This document shows, in pieces, positions 37,682-47,005 of a DNA stretch of 64,000 nt. Every line of letters begins with the position of its first letter. Within the stretch, counting starts at the first letter, position 1. This stretch comes from Bacteroidota bacterium. GTDB taxonomy: Bacteria > Bacteroidota > Bacteroidia > M30B66. The stretch spans positions 1 through 64,000 of the forward strand of contig CANHIS010000004.1 of the NCBI GenBank assembly GCA_947460255.1, in the 5' to 3' direction. Both the position numbers and the translations under genes were made by a program. The notes below the pieces were generated by a model. That model ran no database searches. It had not been told where the DNA came from and was given only the letters and a program-made list of their open reading frames with translations.

Positions 37682-38620
37682 TTAAAGCTTTGCCACCAGC
37701 ATATTGTTCGCCTTATAACTTGCTGCCATGAGATCTTTCGCAATGAGGTGTTCTATGAATCCTGAGATTGCATCTACAGTGCGCATTTTGGCGAAAGGTC
37801 TTGCATAAACCATGCTTACTTCTCGCACCGGCATTGGATCGGCGAAGAAGATTACCTTTTCTTTTCGCGCAATGGGTAAAGATTGGTAAAAAAGCTCTGG
37901 AATCAAGGTTAAGCCTCCAAATTCATCCACAAGATTGAGCAACGTTTCGAAAGAGCTGGCTTCTAACTTAAGATTCTTCGGCGTGTTTTGCTTCTTTTTC
38001 AGCGAACAAAGGTTGATGAATTGCTCCCTCAGGCAGTGGCCTTCTTCCAAGAGCCAAACCTGCTGATTTCGAACATCTTCTGGCAATAAATACTTTTTAT
38101 TCAGTCCAGAATCTCCGTAAACCATCAGGGCTTCATAATATAAAACTCGCTTATCGATGTTTTCGCCTGGTAGCGGAGTGGCGAGAATGCCAGCATCTAT
38201 TGCACCTTCGCGTAACGATCGAATGATATTGCTCGTGGTACGTTCGCTCACATCGAGCTCTAGGTCTGGATATGCTTCCATCAAACCCCGTAAAATCCTT
38301 GGAAGTAACGAATTGGCAATGGTTGGAATAATTCCAATGCGGATTGTTCCTCCGATCTTTCCATGCATTTCTTTTACACGATCGTTGAGGACTCTTAAAT
38401 GTGCCAAAACATTTCGTGCATCTTCCACAATTTGCTTTCCAGCATCGGTAGTAACGGGAGGATTGCTTTTCCGATCAAAAATAAGTAAGCCCAATTCTTC
38501 TTCGAGCTTTTTTACCATGGCGCTCAAAGTTGCTTGGGTAACAAAGCAAGCATCCGCCGCGCGGGTAAAATTCTTCAAACGATCAACGGCAACAATGTAT
38601 TCAAGCTGTTGGATATTCAT
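37682..38620 (-). CDS. oxyR: OxyR-type LysR-family hydrogen-peroxide sensor
   Basis: 312 residues. N-terminal winged helix-turn-helix (MNIQQLEYIVAVDRLKNFTR, then AADACFVTQATLSAMVKKLE) and a LysR effector domain from about residue 90. The region EEGHCLREQFINLC contains two cysteines nine residues apart, matching the redox pair of E. coli OxyR (Cys199 and Cys208 in a GHCLRDQ context). This strongly supports peroxide sensing by disulfide formation and activation of catalase, Dps or AhpCF genes elsewhere; none of these targets is in the window. Transcribed divergently from a short ORF starting 21 nt away. Confidence 0.92.
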   Translation of the reverse strand: MNIQQLEYIVAVDRLKNFTRAADACFVTQATLSAMVKKLEEELGLLIFDRKSNPPVTTDAGKQIVEDARNVLAHLRVLNDRVKEMHGKIGGTIRIGIIPTIANSLLPRILRGLMEAYPDLELDVSERTTSNIIRSLREGAIDAGILATPLPGENIDKRVLYYEALMVYGDSGLNKKYLLPEDVRNQQVWLLEEGHCLREQFINLCSLKKKQNTPKNLKLEASSFETLLNLVDEFGGLTLIPELFYQSLPIARKEKVIFFADPMPVREVSMVYARPFAKMRTVDAISGFIEHLIAKDLMAASYKANNMLVAKL

Positions 38621-38641
38621 AAATTTCGATAGATAATATCA

Positions 38642-38791
38642 ATGTCAAAAATAGAAAAAATCAGTTTTCTCTATTTGATTATGCTATTTACTTTTGCCGG
38701 TGTTATTCGTTTAGCATTTTACTTTTTCGAAGCAACATTCAAGAATTCCCAATTGGCTCAGCATATAGTATCACGGGGCGGATTACCATAA
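38642..38791 (+). CDS. 49-residue membrane-peptide ORF divergent from oxyR (possible truncated gene)
   Basis: ATG at 38642 and TAA at 38789-38791. The product has a hydrophobic N-terminal segment (SFLYLIMLFTFAGVIRLAFY) and then FFEATFKNSQ. A terminator hairpin follows at 38821-38856. The N-terminus looks like the first transmembrane segment of a larger protein (for example an LTA-synthase-like sulfatase), so it may be a stump. It might also be a genuine small membrane protein under OxyR control. Confidence 0.35.
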   Translation: MSKIEKISFLYLIMLFTFAGVIRLAFYFFEATFKNSQLAQHIVSRGGLP

Positions 38792-38815
38792 ATAGTTAGT
38801 ATTTCACAACCAACC

Positions 38816-38856
38816 AAAAAACGGAGCTCGCATCCATCACTGCGGCTCCGTTTTAG
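38816..38856. terminator. Terminator between the short ORF and lhgO (convergent)
   Basis: ACGGAGC-TCGCA (38821-38832) pairs with TGCG-GCTCCG (38841-38850) with one bulge; T run on the right and A run on the left, so usable in both directions. Confidence 0.75.
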
Positions 38857-38876
38857 TTTTATTAGGGTGTGTTGAA

Positions 38877-40088
38877 CTATTTGGCTTGCAATTTTTCAAG
38901 TGCCATTTTGCTCACCGTTTCGCCGATAGCCAACGATGAAGTAGCAGCTGGAGAAGGCGCGTTGAGTACATTGATTACAAAATCTTTTTCCATGATTTTA
39001 AAATCGTCGAGCAAACCACCAGTGCGGTCGCAGGCTTGAGCACGAACCCCAGCGCCAGCAGGAACGAGATCCTCCTCACGAATTTCGGGCACCAATTTTT
39101 GAAGTGCTTTGGTAAAGGCCGACTTGAAAAACGATCTGTAATACTCACCGATGCCTGTTTTGTAATATTTCACAGCCACTTTTCTGAATCCAGGCCAACT
39201 TAGTGATCCCCAAAGGTCTTTGAAACTTACTTGACTCATTTTGTATCCTTCTCGTTTGAAGGCGAATACAGCATTCGGCCCAGCTTCAACACCACCGCCA
39301 ATCATGCGAGTAAAGTGCACGCCAAGGAACGGGAAATTTGGATCTGGAACTGGATAGATGAGGCCTTTTACTAAGTGTCGGCGATCTTCTCGCAATTCGT
39401 AATATTCTCCACGGAATGGTATGATGCGCACGTCGAGGTTTTCCTCTGTAAGCGAGGCAATTCTATCAGAAAACAATCCAGCACAATTGATCACCAGTTT
39501 CGAAGAAAAGGTTTTGCCTTCGGCATCTACTTCGGCTCCGCCGGATGATTTACGAATTCCGGTTACCTTGTGGTTGGTGAATACCTCTCCGCCTTTTTCA
39601 CGGATGATTTTGCACATCACACGAGAAACTTCTGCGTAATCAATGATTCCGGTTTGAGGCACTCTAATGCCTTGAATTCCGGTACAATGTGGTTCGAATT
39701 GACGAATTTCTTCGGCTGTAATTTTCCGAAGGCCCCCTAATCCGTTTTCAACTCCTCGCTGATACAAATTTTCGAGCAGTGGAAGTTCCGCTTCGGTTGT
39801 GGCTACAATCACCTTTCCACACAAGTCGAATGGAATGTTATTTTCACGGGCAAACTTGAGCATCAACTCATAGCCTCGAATACAATTGAGTGCCTTAAGA
39901 CTTCCGGGCTTGTAGTAAATTCCTGAGTGTATTACGCCCGAATTGTTTCCTGTTTGGTGGAGCGCGACTTCGTTTTCCTTTTCTAAAACGAGCACCTTTA
40001 AAGTAGCATCAGATTCGATGAGATTTAACGCAGTTGCTAATCCTACGATTCCTCCACCTACAATTATACAGTCGTAATGTTTTTCCAT
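38877..40088 (-). CDS. lhgO: L-2-hydroxyglutarate oxidase
   Basis: 403 residues from the ATG at 40088; an in-frame TTG at 40097 overlaps the promoter -7 element and is rejected. FAD-binding Rossmann motif IIVGGGIVGLATAL at the N-terminus; LhgO-type motifs HQTGNNSGVIHSGIYYKPGS, then NCAGLFSDRIA, FLGVHFTRMIGGGVEAGPNA and GAGVRAQACDRTGG. The enzyme oxidises L-2-hydroxyglutarate to 2-oxoglutarate, a metabolite-repair or lysine/glutarate-catabolism step, passing electrons to oxygen or quinone. Confidence 0.92.
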   Translation of the reverse strand: MEKHYDCIIVGGGIVGLATALNLIESDATLKVLVLEKENEVALHQTGNNSGVIHSGIYYKPGSLKALNCIRGYELMLKFARENNIPFDLCGKVIVATTEAELPLLENLYQRGVENGLGGLRKITAEEIRQFEPHCTGIQGIRVPQTGIIDYAEVSRVMCKIIREKGGEVFTNHKVTGIRKSSGGAEVDAEGKTFSSKLVINCAGLFSDRIASLTEENLDVRIIPFRGEYYELREDRRHLVKGLIYPVPDPNFPFLGVHFTRMIGGGVEAGPNAVFAFKREGYKMSQVSFKDLWGSLSWPGFRKVAVKYYKTGIGEYYRSFFKSAFTKALQKLVPEIREEDLVPAGAGVRAQACDRTGGLLDDFKIMEKDFVINVLNAPSPAATSSLAIGETVSKMALEKLQAK

Positions 40089-40094
40089 GAGCGG

Positions 40095-40102
40095 CAAAAA
40101 TA
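40095..40102 (-). promoter_or_regulatory. TATTTTTG promoter -7 element of lhgO
   Basis: Perfect TAnnTTTG on the reverse strand, only 6 nt before the ATG at 40088, so the transcript should be leaderless or nearly so. Confidence 0.55.
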
Positions 40103-40144
40103 CAACGCGAATTGGCTTGATTGCAAGGAAAATGAGTGGATTTT

Positions 40145-40173
40145 AAATAAAAAAACCAGCCTTGTGAGCCGGT
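40145..40173 (-). terminator. Terminator after the 65-codon reverse gene
   Basis: On the reverse strand ACCGGC (40068-40073 offset to 40168-40173) pairs with GCTGGT (40155-40160), one G-T mismatch, followed by seven T residues. Confidence 0.6.
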
Positions 40174-40195
40174 CTTCATTTAAAAGGTTAAACAT

Positions 40196-40393
40196 TTAAG
40201 GGTACTGATACCTCGCCATGCACCATGTAAGAAGTGCTTCACGCTCAGGCTCTAGTAGCCGCTGGATTGCTTTCATGAGTTCTTTGCGAAAGAGGGCCGC
40301 ATCAAAACTCACATTCTCGAGAATCATTTTGCTGTATTCCAACATCGATGTTGCCATGAGAACTGAATTTAAGGGTTCGTTTGGCTTGTTCAT
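40196..40393 (-). CDS. Small conserved-type helical protein, function unknown
   Basis: 65 residues from the ATG at 40393; the frame is open further up to a GTG at 40438, but the extra residues are only a hydrophobic stretch. The product (NKPNEPLNSVLMATSMLEYS, then KMILENVSFDAALFRKELMK and EREALLTWC) is mostly helical and resembles small uncharacterised proteins that I have the impression are common in Bacteroidota genomes. No enzymatic motif. A terminator follows. Confidence 0.65.
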   Translation of the reverse strand: MNKPNEPLNSVLMATSMLEYSKMILENVSFDAALFRKELMKAIQRLLEPEREALLTWCMARYQYP

Positions 40394-40520
40394 GACATGT
40401 AAAACGACCAAAAGCCAAATTGTTGTAACAACAATCACTTTTAACGTTCATTCACAATTCAATAAAAACCAAAGTACAATTCAGTTCAAAAGCAATGATG
40501 ATTTAAGTTGGAAACTCTGT

Positions 40521-41375
40521 TTAAGCAGGCAGGTTGATGACCACATCTTTGTAGAAACGAAATCTAACTTTCTCAGGGATTAACCGAGGATGGATGCGGG
40601 TATTCAAAACTTCCTTCACTTTCATACGGAGATCTTTTCGAGAGGTTGCATGAATGATAAAAGATTCTCCAATGGCCTTTGCAGAAAGGTCGTTTTCGTT
40701 ACGTTCCTTTACCATAAAAACCAAGCGATTATGTGTAGGTTGATCGGCCCATTTATAAATCAGCATCCAATGTAAGGCTGCGCCAATGATCACGAAAACA
40801 TGAAAAATTTCATGTGAGCCTAAAAATCCTGGAATGACTTCTCCTATTCGCAGAAAGTCGATCATCGCGCCCAAGGTGTAGGCAATACCACCATAAATAG
40901 CGAAGGAAATATTTTTAAATCCATACATCATCCATGCTTTAATCATCGAACTTAAGGCCGACCAACCCATGGCGAAGAACACGCTCAAGATTAACCATTC
41001 GGGCAATTGATCGATTAAAATAACAGTGAGCAACAAACCTGTAATTGCCACCACCCATAAAAACACCAACATGCCCCAGCGCCATCTTCCTCGAAAAAGA
41101 ATCACATGAATTGGAGTGGCAGTGCCGGCGATCATGGTAAAAATGGCAGCATAATCGAGCCGACGAAAAACTTGACGGCCTAAACCAGGCTCTAGTGCAT
41201 GGTAGATGCCGCTCATCATAAATACGAACACAATGCCAGCCATGAAAATAAGCAGTGAAGCAACGCGGACTTTGTTTCCCCAGCCTTTGCGGATAAGAAT
41301 GTAGCCAGTGCACAATGTAACAATACCCGCCAATAGGTGGGTCCAGCTTGAAATGGGTTGGTAAAATCCTAACAT
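40521..41375 (-). CDS. Hemolysin III/PAQR-family membrane protein with extra C-terminal domain
   Basis: 284 residues from the ATG at 41375. Seven transmembrane segments carry the family's metal-site motifs: MMSGIYHALEP (Ser, His), RLDYAAIFTMIAGTATPIHV (Asp) and SHEIFHVFVIIGAALHW (His pair). Usual members end at about 210-220 residues; here residues 216-284 add a cytosolic alpha/beta domain (RLVFMVKERNENDLSAKAIG, then SRKDLRMKVKEVL and VRFRFYKDVVI) that resembles small HicB-like-fold proteins. Despite the family name, most bacterial members are not hemolysins; lipid-modifying or sensing activity is suspected. Confidence 0.85.
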   Translation of the reverse strand: MLGFYQPISSWTHLLAGIVTLCTGYILIRKGWGNKVRVASLLIFMAGIVFVFMMSGIYHALEPGLGRQVFRRLDYAAIFTMIAGTATPIHVILFRGRWRWGMLVFLWVVAITGLLLTVILIDQLPEWLILSVFFAMGWSALSSMIKAWMMYGFKNISFAIYGGIAYTLGAMIDFLRIGEVIPGFLGSHEIFHVFVIIGAALHWMLIYKWADQPTHNRLVFMVKERNENDLSAKAIGESFIIHATSRKDLRMKVKEVLNTRIHPRLIPEKVRFRFYKDVVINLPA

Positions 41376-41533
41376 GGTGCGTCCTTTTGCTTGATTAACG
41401 GGATTATTGATTGATTTGTTGGTGGAAATCAAAACAAAAACCTACAGCAAAATCGTCTTCCAAGGTGTTGCAACAACACTTACTTAAAACCCGCCACAGC
41501 ACAGACAATTAGAGAAGAAAGTGGGGCAAAAGA

Positions 41534-41589
41534 AAATCCCTGATGCAGGAAAACAATCTAGGCGACAGCCTTTCTTACATCAGGGATTT
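41534..41589 (-). terminator. Long-stem structured terminator downstream of the ABC-F gene
   Basis: Perfect 12-bp arms AAATCCCTGATG (41534-41545) and CATCAGGGATTT (41578-41589) enclose a smaller hairpin AGGC-GACA-GCCT (41560-41571). On the reverse strand the stem is followed by TTTTCTTTT. It can fold as a cruciform or long hairpin; most likely the terminator of the ABC-F gene. Confidence 0.65.
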
Positions 41590-41602
41590 AAAAACAGGTA
41601 AT

Positions 41603-43255
<1,653 letters not shown>

Positions 43256-43395
43256 CTAAAAGAGATATTTATTCAGTTGCTTTCAACCTTGATTTTTATT
43301 CTCTTTTCAATTAAAATCCTATAACTTCGGCGTTTGATCATTTTTTATAAAATCGAAGAAGTTTTCGAAAATAACCAAGAAAAGATTTCGCAGCC

Positions 43396-44718
43396 GTGTG
43401 GAAAAAAGTAATTGAGTTATTCGACAGGTTTAGTGTTTGGATGGCAAAGCCAGTAGGCGATCCTATAGCAGATAAAATAAACAGAATCTCAACTGCAATT
43501 TTGTTGGTGAATCTTTTGCTCGCCACTGTTTTCGGGACTGTATCATTTATTTTTGATTATCCTTTGATTGGATGGATCACATTTACTGCTCATCCAGTTT
43601 ATGCATTCGGGATTTATATTGCCCGAAAAGGCCATATTGATTTATGCAAAGTGCTTCTGCTCCTTCATGCATATTTAATGATTTTCGCACAAGTGATCAT
43701 CAACTCAAACAGTTCGCATGTTTCGTTGTATTATTTACCTGCAATAACCTGCACAATGCTTTTTTTACAGGGAAACACAAGATTTTTAGGTCGTTTTCTT
43801 GCAATTTTTGGCGCAGGCTTGCTGATGATTTCAGAAGTGGTGGTTTTTCCAGGTATTGGCGCGGAGATCACCGAAAAGGTTCGCTTCATGGACCAAGTAG
43901 CCAATGTGATTGGAGCCGTTAGCATTACGATGTTTGCGATGTATTTTTTATTGAAATTCAACGATGAAGTGCAACAGAAGCTCAAAATTCAAACTGAAGA
44001 ATATGAGCGAATGAATCAACATTTGCTTTCATCCAACAACACCAAAACACGGTTGTTCTCTATTATTAGTCACGACTTAAGAAACCCTTTGATATCCATC
44101 AAGAGCTCTGTTTCGGTAATTCGGGAACCTGAGTTTCCTGAAGAAGAAAAAAGTGCATTGCTCGAAGAGCTCGAGAAACGCGTAGATTATTCGATGAACC
44201 TAATGAACAACCTACTCATTTGGTCGCGAACACAATTGAATGGCATTCAGTTTCAGCCCGAAATTATCGAATTGAGCGATTTGGCCAGAAGGGTAACAAA
44301 TCAAATGGAAGCGATGGCTCAAATCAAAAAAGTGAGCATTCAATTGAACTTCCTCAACGTTCCAGTTTTGGTGAATGTAGATAAAAACATGATCGAAATT
44401 GTGCTACGCAACTTGATCTCAAATGCCATTAAGTTTACGCAAGCGGGCGGTTTTGTGAAAATCCATGGTGCGTTAATCAATGGTAAATTTATCACCACAG
44501 TAGCCGATTCAGGCGTTGGAATTGATCTTGAATCTTTAGAAAAAATCCGAAATCAGATTTTCTACACCTCGCCAGGCACAGAAAAGGAAAAAGGTTCTGG
44601 ATTAGGTTTGATGCTCTCTCGGGAATTTCTAGCATCCCACAACTCCGAACTGATGATCGACTCTTCGCCCGGGGCTGGAACCAGAATCTCCTTCAAGTTG
44701 GATGTTGTAGATCACTGA
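43396..44718 (+). CDS. Membrane sensor histidine kinase (orphan)
   Basis: 440 residues, starting with GTG at 43396 (WKKVIELFDRFSVWMAKPVG) or ATG at 43441. Residues about 35-190 contain about six hydrophobic segments with no recognisable ligand domain. A short linker leads to the H-box FSIISHDLRNPLISIKSS (phospho-acceptor His) at about residue 225, then N-box LRNLISNAIKFTQAGG, G1 VADSGVGID and G2 GSGLGLMLSREF. Complete kinase core, expected to autophosphorylate. No response regulator is adjacent, so its partner is elsewhere. Confidence 0.9.
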   Translation: MWKKVIELFDRFSVWMAKPVGDPIADKINRISTAILLVNLLLATVFGTVSFIFDYPLIGWITFTAHPVYAFGIYIARKGHIDLCKVLLLLHAYLMIFAQVIINSNSSHVSLYYLPAITCTMLFLQGNTRFLGRFLAIFGAGLLMISEVVVFPGIGAEITEKVRFMDQVANVIGAVSITMFAMYFLLKFNDEVQQKLKIQTEEYERMNQHLLSSNNTKTRLFSIISHDLRNPLISIKSSVSVIREPEFPEEEKSALLEELEKRVDYSMNLMNNLLIWSRTQLNGIQFQPEIIELSDLARRVTNQMEAMAQIKKVSIQLNFLNVPVLVNVDKNMIEIVLRNLISNAIKFTQAGGFVKIHGALINGKFITTVADSGVGIDLESLEKIRNQIFYTSPGTEKEKGSGLGLMLSREFLASHNSELMIDSSPGAGTRISFKLDVVDH

Positions 44719-44819
44719 TACATCTCATCTTCAGAGATTTTCCACAGCCATCGTGAATAACTTCATAGGGCAGATATGCTCCCATCAGCTATCTTCACAC
44801 TTCTAATTTATCCCCGCCC

Positions 44820-46367
44820 ATGAAAAAACATCTCCTCTTGTTGGGGCTTCCCGCCCTACTCTTTTTGCAATCCTGCTCGCAGAAAGACGAAATTGCAGAT
44901 ACCACACAGCAAATCAGCTCGAAGTCTGCACTGGTAAAGAAAAAAGTAATTACCGAAGCTCCCCAAGGTGAAGCTATTTCGAAACACCAACTAGATCAAT
45001 ATGTAGTTGGGAAATTGGAAGCTGAGCGCGATTTCCGTTGGACCAACGAAGACCTCAAAACACTTTGGTCGGCTTTACAATATGGTGATCAATCGCTCGC
45101 CATCGGTTATAAAATTGCCGGAATTGCTGACCTTACGCCTACATTACATGAAATAAACATTCAAAAAGGCGAATGGAAACAAGTGCACGATGAATTGATT
45201 TCGTTGATTAAAAACGAATACTTCAAATCGACTGGCACTGCACTCAAATGGGAAGAAGTATTGGTGGAAGATGACCAGATTTTGCCAATCATCACCATCA
45301 AAATGACGGATAAAAACGTACTTACCGCTCTGGCTAATCTCGAGAATGTACGTTACCTAGAACCGCTCGATTTTTGGCCTGACCAAATCGATAGATCATC
45401 TTCAGGATGCGATGGGTCCTCAACAACTGTTAACTCTACCGATTTCACCACTATCACTCCAGGTGCAAAATTACCTTGGAACTTCAACAACATCGGCGTG
45501 CCAACTGCTTGGAATACGGCACAAGGGCAAGGCATCACTATCGGTGTGATTGATGCAGGAATCAGCTCTACACAGTCGTTGTTAGGTTCTCAATTTACCA
45601 ACGGATTGTCTTCAGGTAGAACCATTACTACTGATTATACTTTGGGCTCATCAGCTTATACTTCATGCACACATGGCACTTCAATGTCCGGTTTGGCTGC
45701 CGGACCAAGAAACGACCTCAACAATACGACCGGGATTGCCTACAAATCGAATCTGCACTTTATCCGTGCTTGCAACGATGTAGTGCTCGACGGATCATCA
45801 GAAAGAACTGGTGTGAAGAATGCTTTAGTTAGAATGGGCAACCGCACAGATGTTCGCATTGTGAGCATGAGTATCGGAACGCCATTCTACAGTTCAGTGC
45901 TTTATGATGGAGTAGTTTACGCGAACAACAAAGGCAAAATGCTTTTCGCGGCGGCTGGTACTTCATTTTCATGGACAAGCTGGTATGGTGTAATTTATCC
46001 TGCTGCACACGGCGAATGTATAGCTGTTACTGGAGTTAACGAAAGCAGTTCAACGTGCAATGTTTGCCATGATGGCTCTCAGGTAGACTTTACAGTACCA
46101 ATGGAAAGAAATTCAAATTCAGATCGCAATACACTTTCATTGGCTGGAAGCGGAAATAACCCAAGCTATGTAGGTGGAAGTTCTAGTGCAACAGCTATGG
46201 CAGCAGGTGTAGCTGCATTGGTTTGGTCGGCTCGTCCAACTTTAACCAGATCGCAAGTGTACACAGCAATCAGAAATACTTCACAATACTATCCTTCGCT
46301 TAACAGCAGCCGAGGATATGGAAACATCAATGCAGCAGCAGCAGTTTCAGCAGCAATGACTTACTAA
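44820..46367 (+). CDS. Subtilisin-like (S8) serine protease lipoprotein
   Basis: 515 residues. Lipobox LQSC at about residue 19, followed by SQKDE, which fits the Flavobacteriia surface-export signal (Lys plus acidic residues after Cys). Residues 45-195 are a probable inhibitor-like prodomain; the S8 domain runs about 220-515. Asp in IGVIDAGISS (about 245), His in CTHGTSMSGLAAG (about 285) and Ser in GGSSSATAMAAGVAAL (about 455) form the triad. The oxyanion-hole asparagine of canonical subtilases (AAGN) is Thr381 here (AAAGTSFSW). Likely a cell-surface protease. Weakened or altered catalysis is possible. Confidence 0.9.
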   Translation: MKKHLLLLGLPALLFLQSCSQKDEIADTTQQISSKSALVKKKVITEAPQGEAISKHQLDQYVVGKLEAERDFRWTNEDLKTLWSALQYGDQSLAIGYKIAGIADLTPTLHEINIQKGEWKQVHDELISLIKNEYFKSTGTALKWEEVLVEDDQILPIITIKMTDKNVLTALANLENVRYLEPLDFWPDQIDRSSSGCDGSSTTVNSTDFTTITPGAKLPWNFNNIGVPTAWNTAQGQGITIGVIDAGISSTQSLLGSQFTNGLSSGRTITTDYTLGSSAYTSCTHGTSMSGLAAGPRNDLNNTTGIAYKSNLHFIRACNDVVLDGSSERTGVKNALVRMGNRTDVRIVSMSIGTPFYSSVLYDGVVYANNKGKMLFAAAGTSFSWTSWYGVIYPAAHGECIAVTGVNESSSTCNVCHDGSQVDFTVPMERNSNSDRNTLSLAGSGNNPSYVGGSSSATAMAAGVAALVWSARPTLTRSQVYTAIRNTSQYYPSLNSSRGYGNINAAAAVSAAMTY

Positions 46368-46384
46368 TCTATCTTCTTATAAAT

Positions 46385-46418
46385 GAAAAACGCCCGACAA
46401 ACCATCGGGCGTTTTTTT
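46385..46418. terminator. Bidirectional terminator between the protease and DUF2452 genes
   Basis: Perfect 9-bp arms AACGCCCGA (46389-46397) and TCGGGCGTT (46405-46413), T run on the right and A run on the left. Confidence 0.88.
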
Positions 46419-46879
46419 TATGATTTATCGGATTCTTCTTCGGCGCGCTTGAGAATATCCCAAGTATGGTCGGCTAACAAACGAACAGTTGCCACGAAAC
46501 GCTTAAACTTCTTGCTCCTGCCCCACTCGCCTGGCGAAACCATCGAAAGAAAATGTTTCTCATCTTCTTTTTCGTACAAATGGTACACATGCCCAACCAA
46601 TGGATCAAATCCCATGTGTGCTTGGTAAATCCACAAAGAAATATCGGTTCTCGATTTGATGTCTTGTGCTTGATTGAACAACAATTGAATCTGCTCCTGA
46701 ATTTGCTTCAGCTGCATATCGGTTTGCTGTTCCATCGCCAGCAAAGCATTGCTTTTCACTTTTCCGAGGTCGTCCGGACGAATAACGCCGCTGCTCAACG
46801 TGTGTGCATACGGCAATAAACCAGGATTCTCCGCAACTTTGTCGGGATCGATCGGATTGATAAACGGTTTTTCTTCCAC
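46418..46879 (-). CDS. DUF2452 family protein
   Basis: 153 residues starting at GTG (46877-46879); the start is supported by a promoter -7 element 15 nt upstream. NPGLLPYAHTLSSGVIRPDD near the N-terminus and the C-terminal FVATVRLLADHTWDIL match DUF2452, a cytosolic Bacteroidota family of unknown function. The middle is a helical, Gln-rich stretch. Convergent with the protease gene. Confidence 0.85.
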   Translation of the reverse strand: MEEKPFINPIDPDKVAENPGLLPYAHTLSSGVIRPDDLGKVKSNALLAMEQQTDMQLKQIQEQIQLLFNQAQDIKSRTDISLWIYQAHMGFDPLVGHVYHLYEKEDEKHFLSMVSPGEWGRSKKFKRFVATVRLLADHTWDILKRAEEESDKS

Positions 46880-46894
46880 GGATTCTTAAACACG

Positions 46895-46902
46895 CAAAAT
46901 TA
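46895..46902 (-). promoter_or_regulatory. TAATTTTG promoter -7 element of the DUF2452 gene
   Basis: Perfect TAnnTTTG on the reverse strand, 15 nt before the GTG start. Confidence 0.6.
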
Positions 46903-47005
46903 GGAATTGTTGACAATCGTTCGATTATATGCCGAACCAGTCCAACGAATTCCGAATTTCGCATCCGCCAACGAGGTGATTTAAAACACCTTGCAACACC
47001 TTAGA

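Noticed and set aside
45700..46367. Loss of the catalytic serine in the subtilase (ATAMAAG read as GTSMAAP)
   Set aside because: Aligning to the AG that ends the motif places Ser455 (GSSSATAMAAG) at the catalytic position, so the serine is present.
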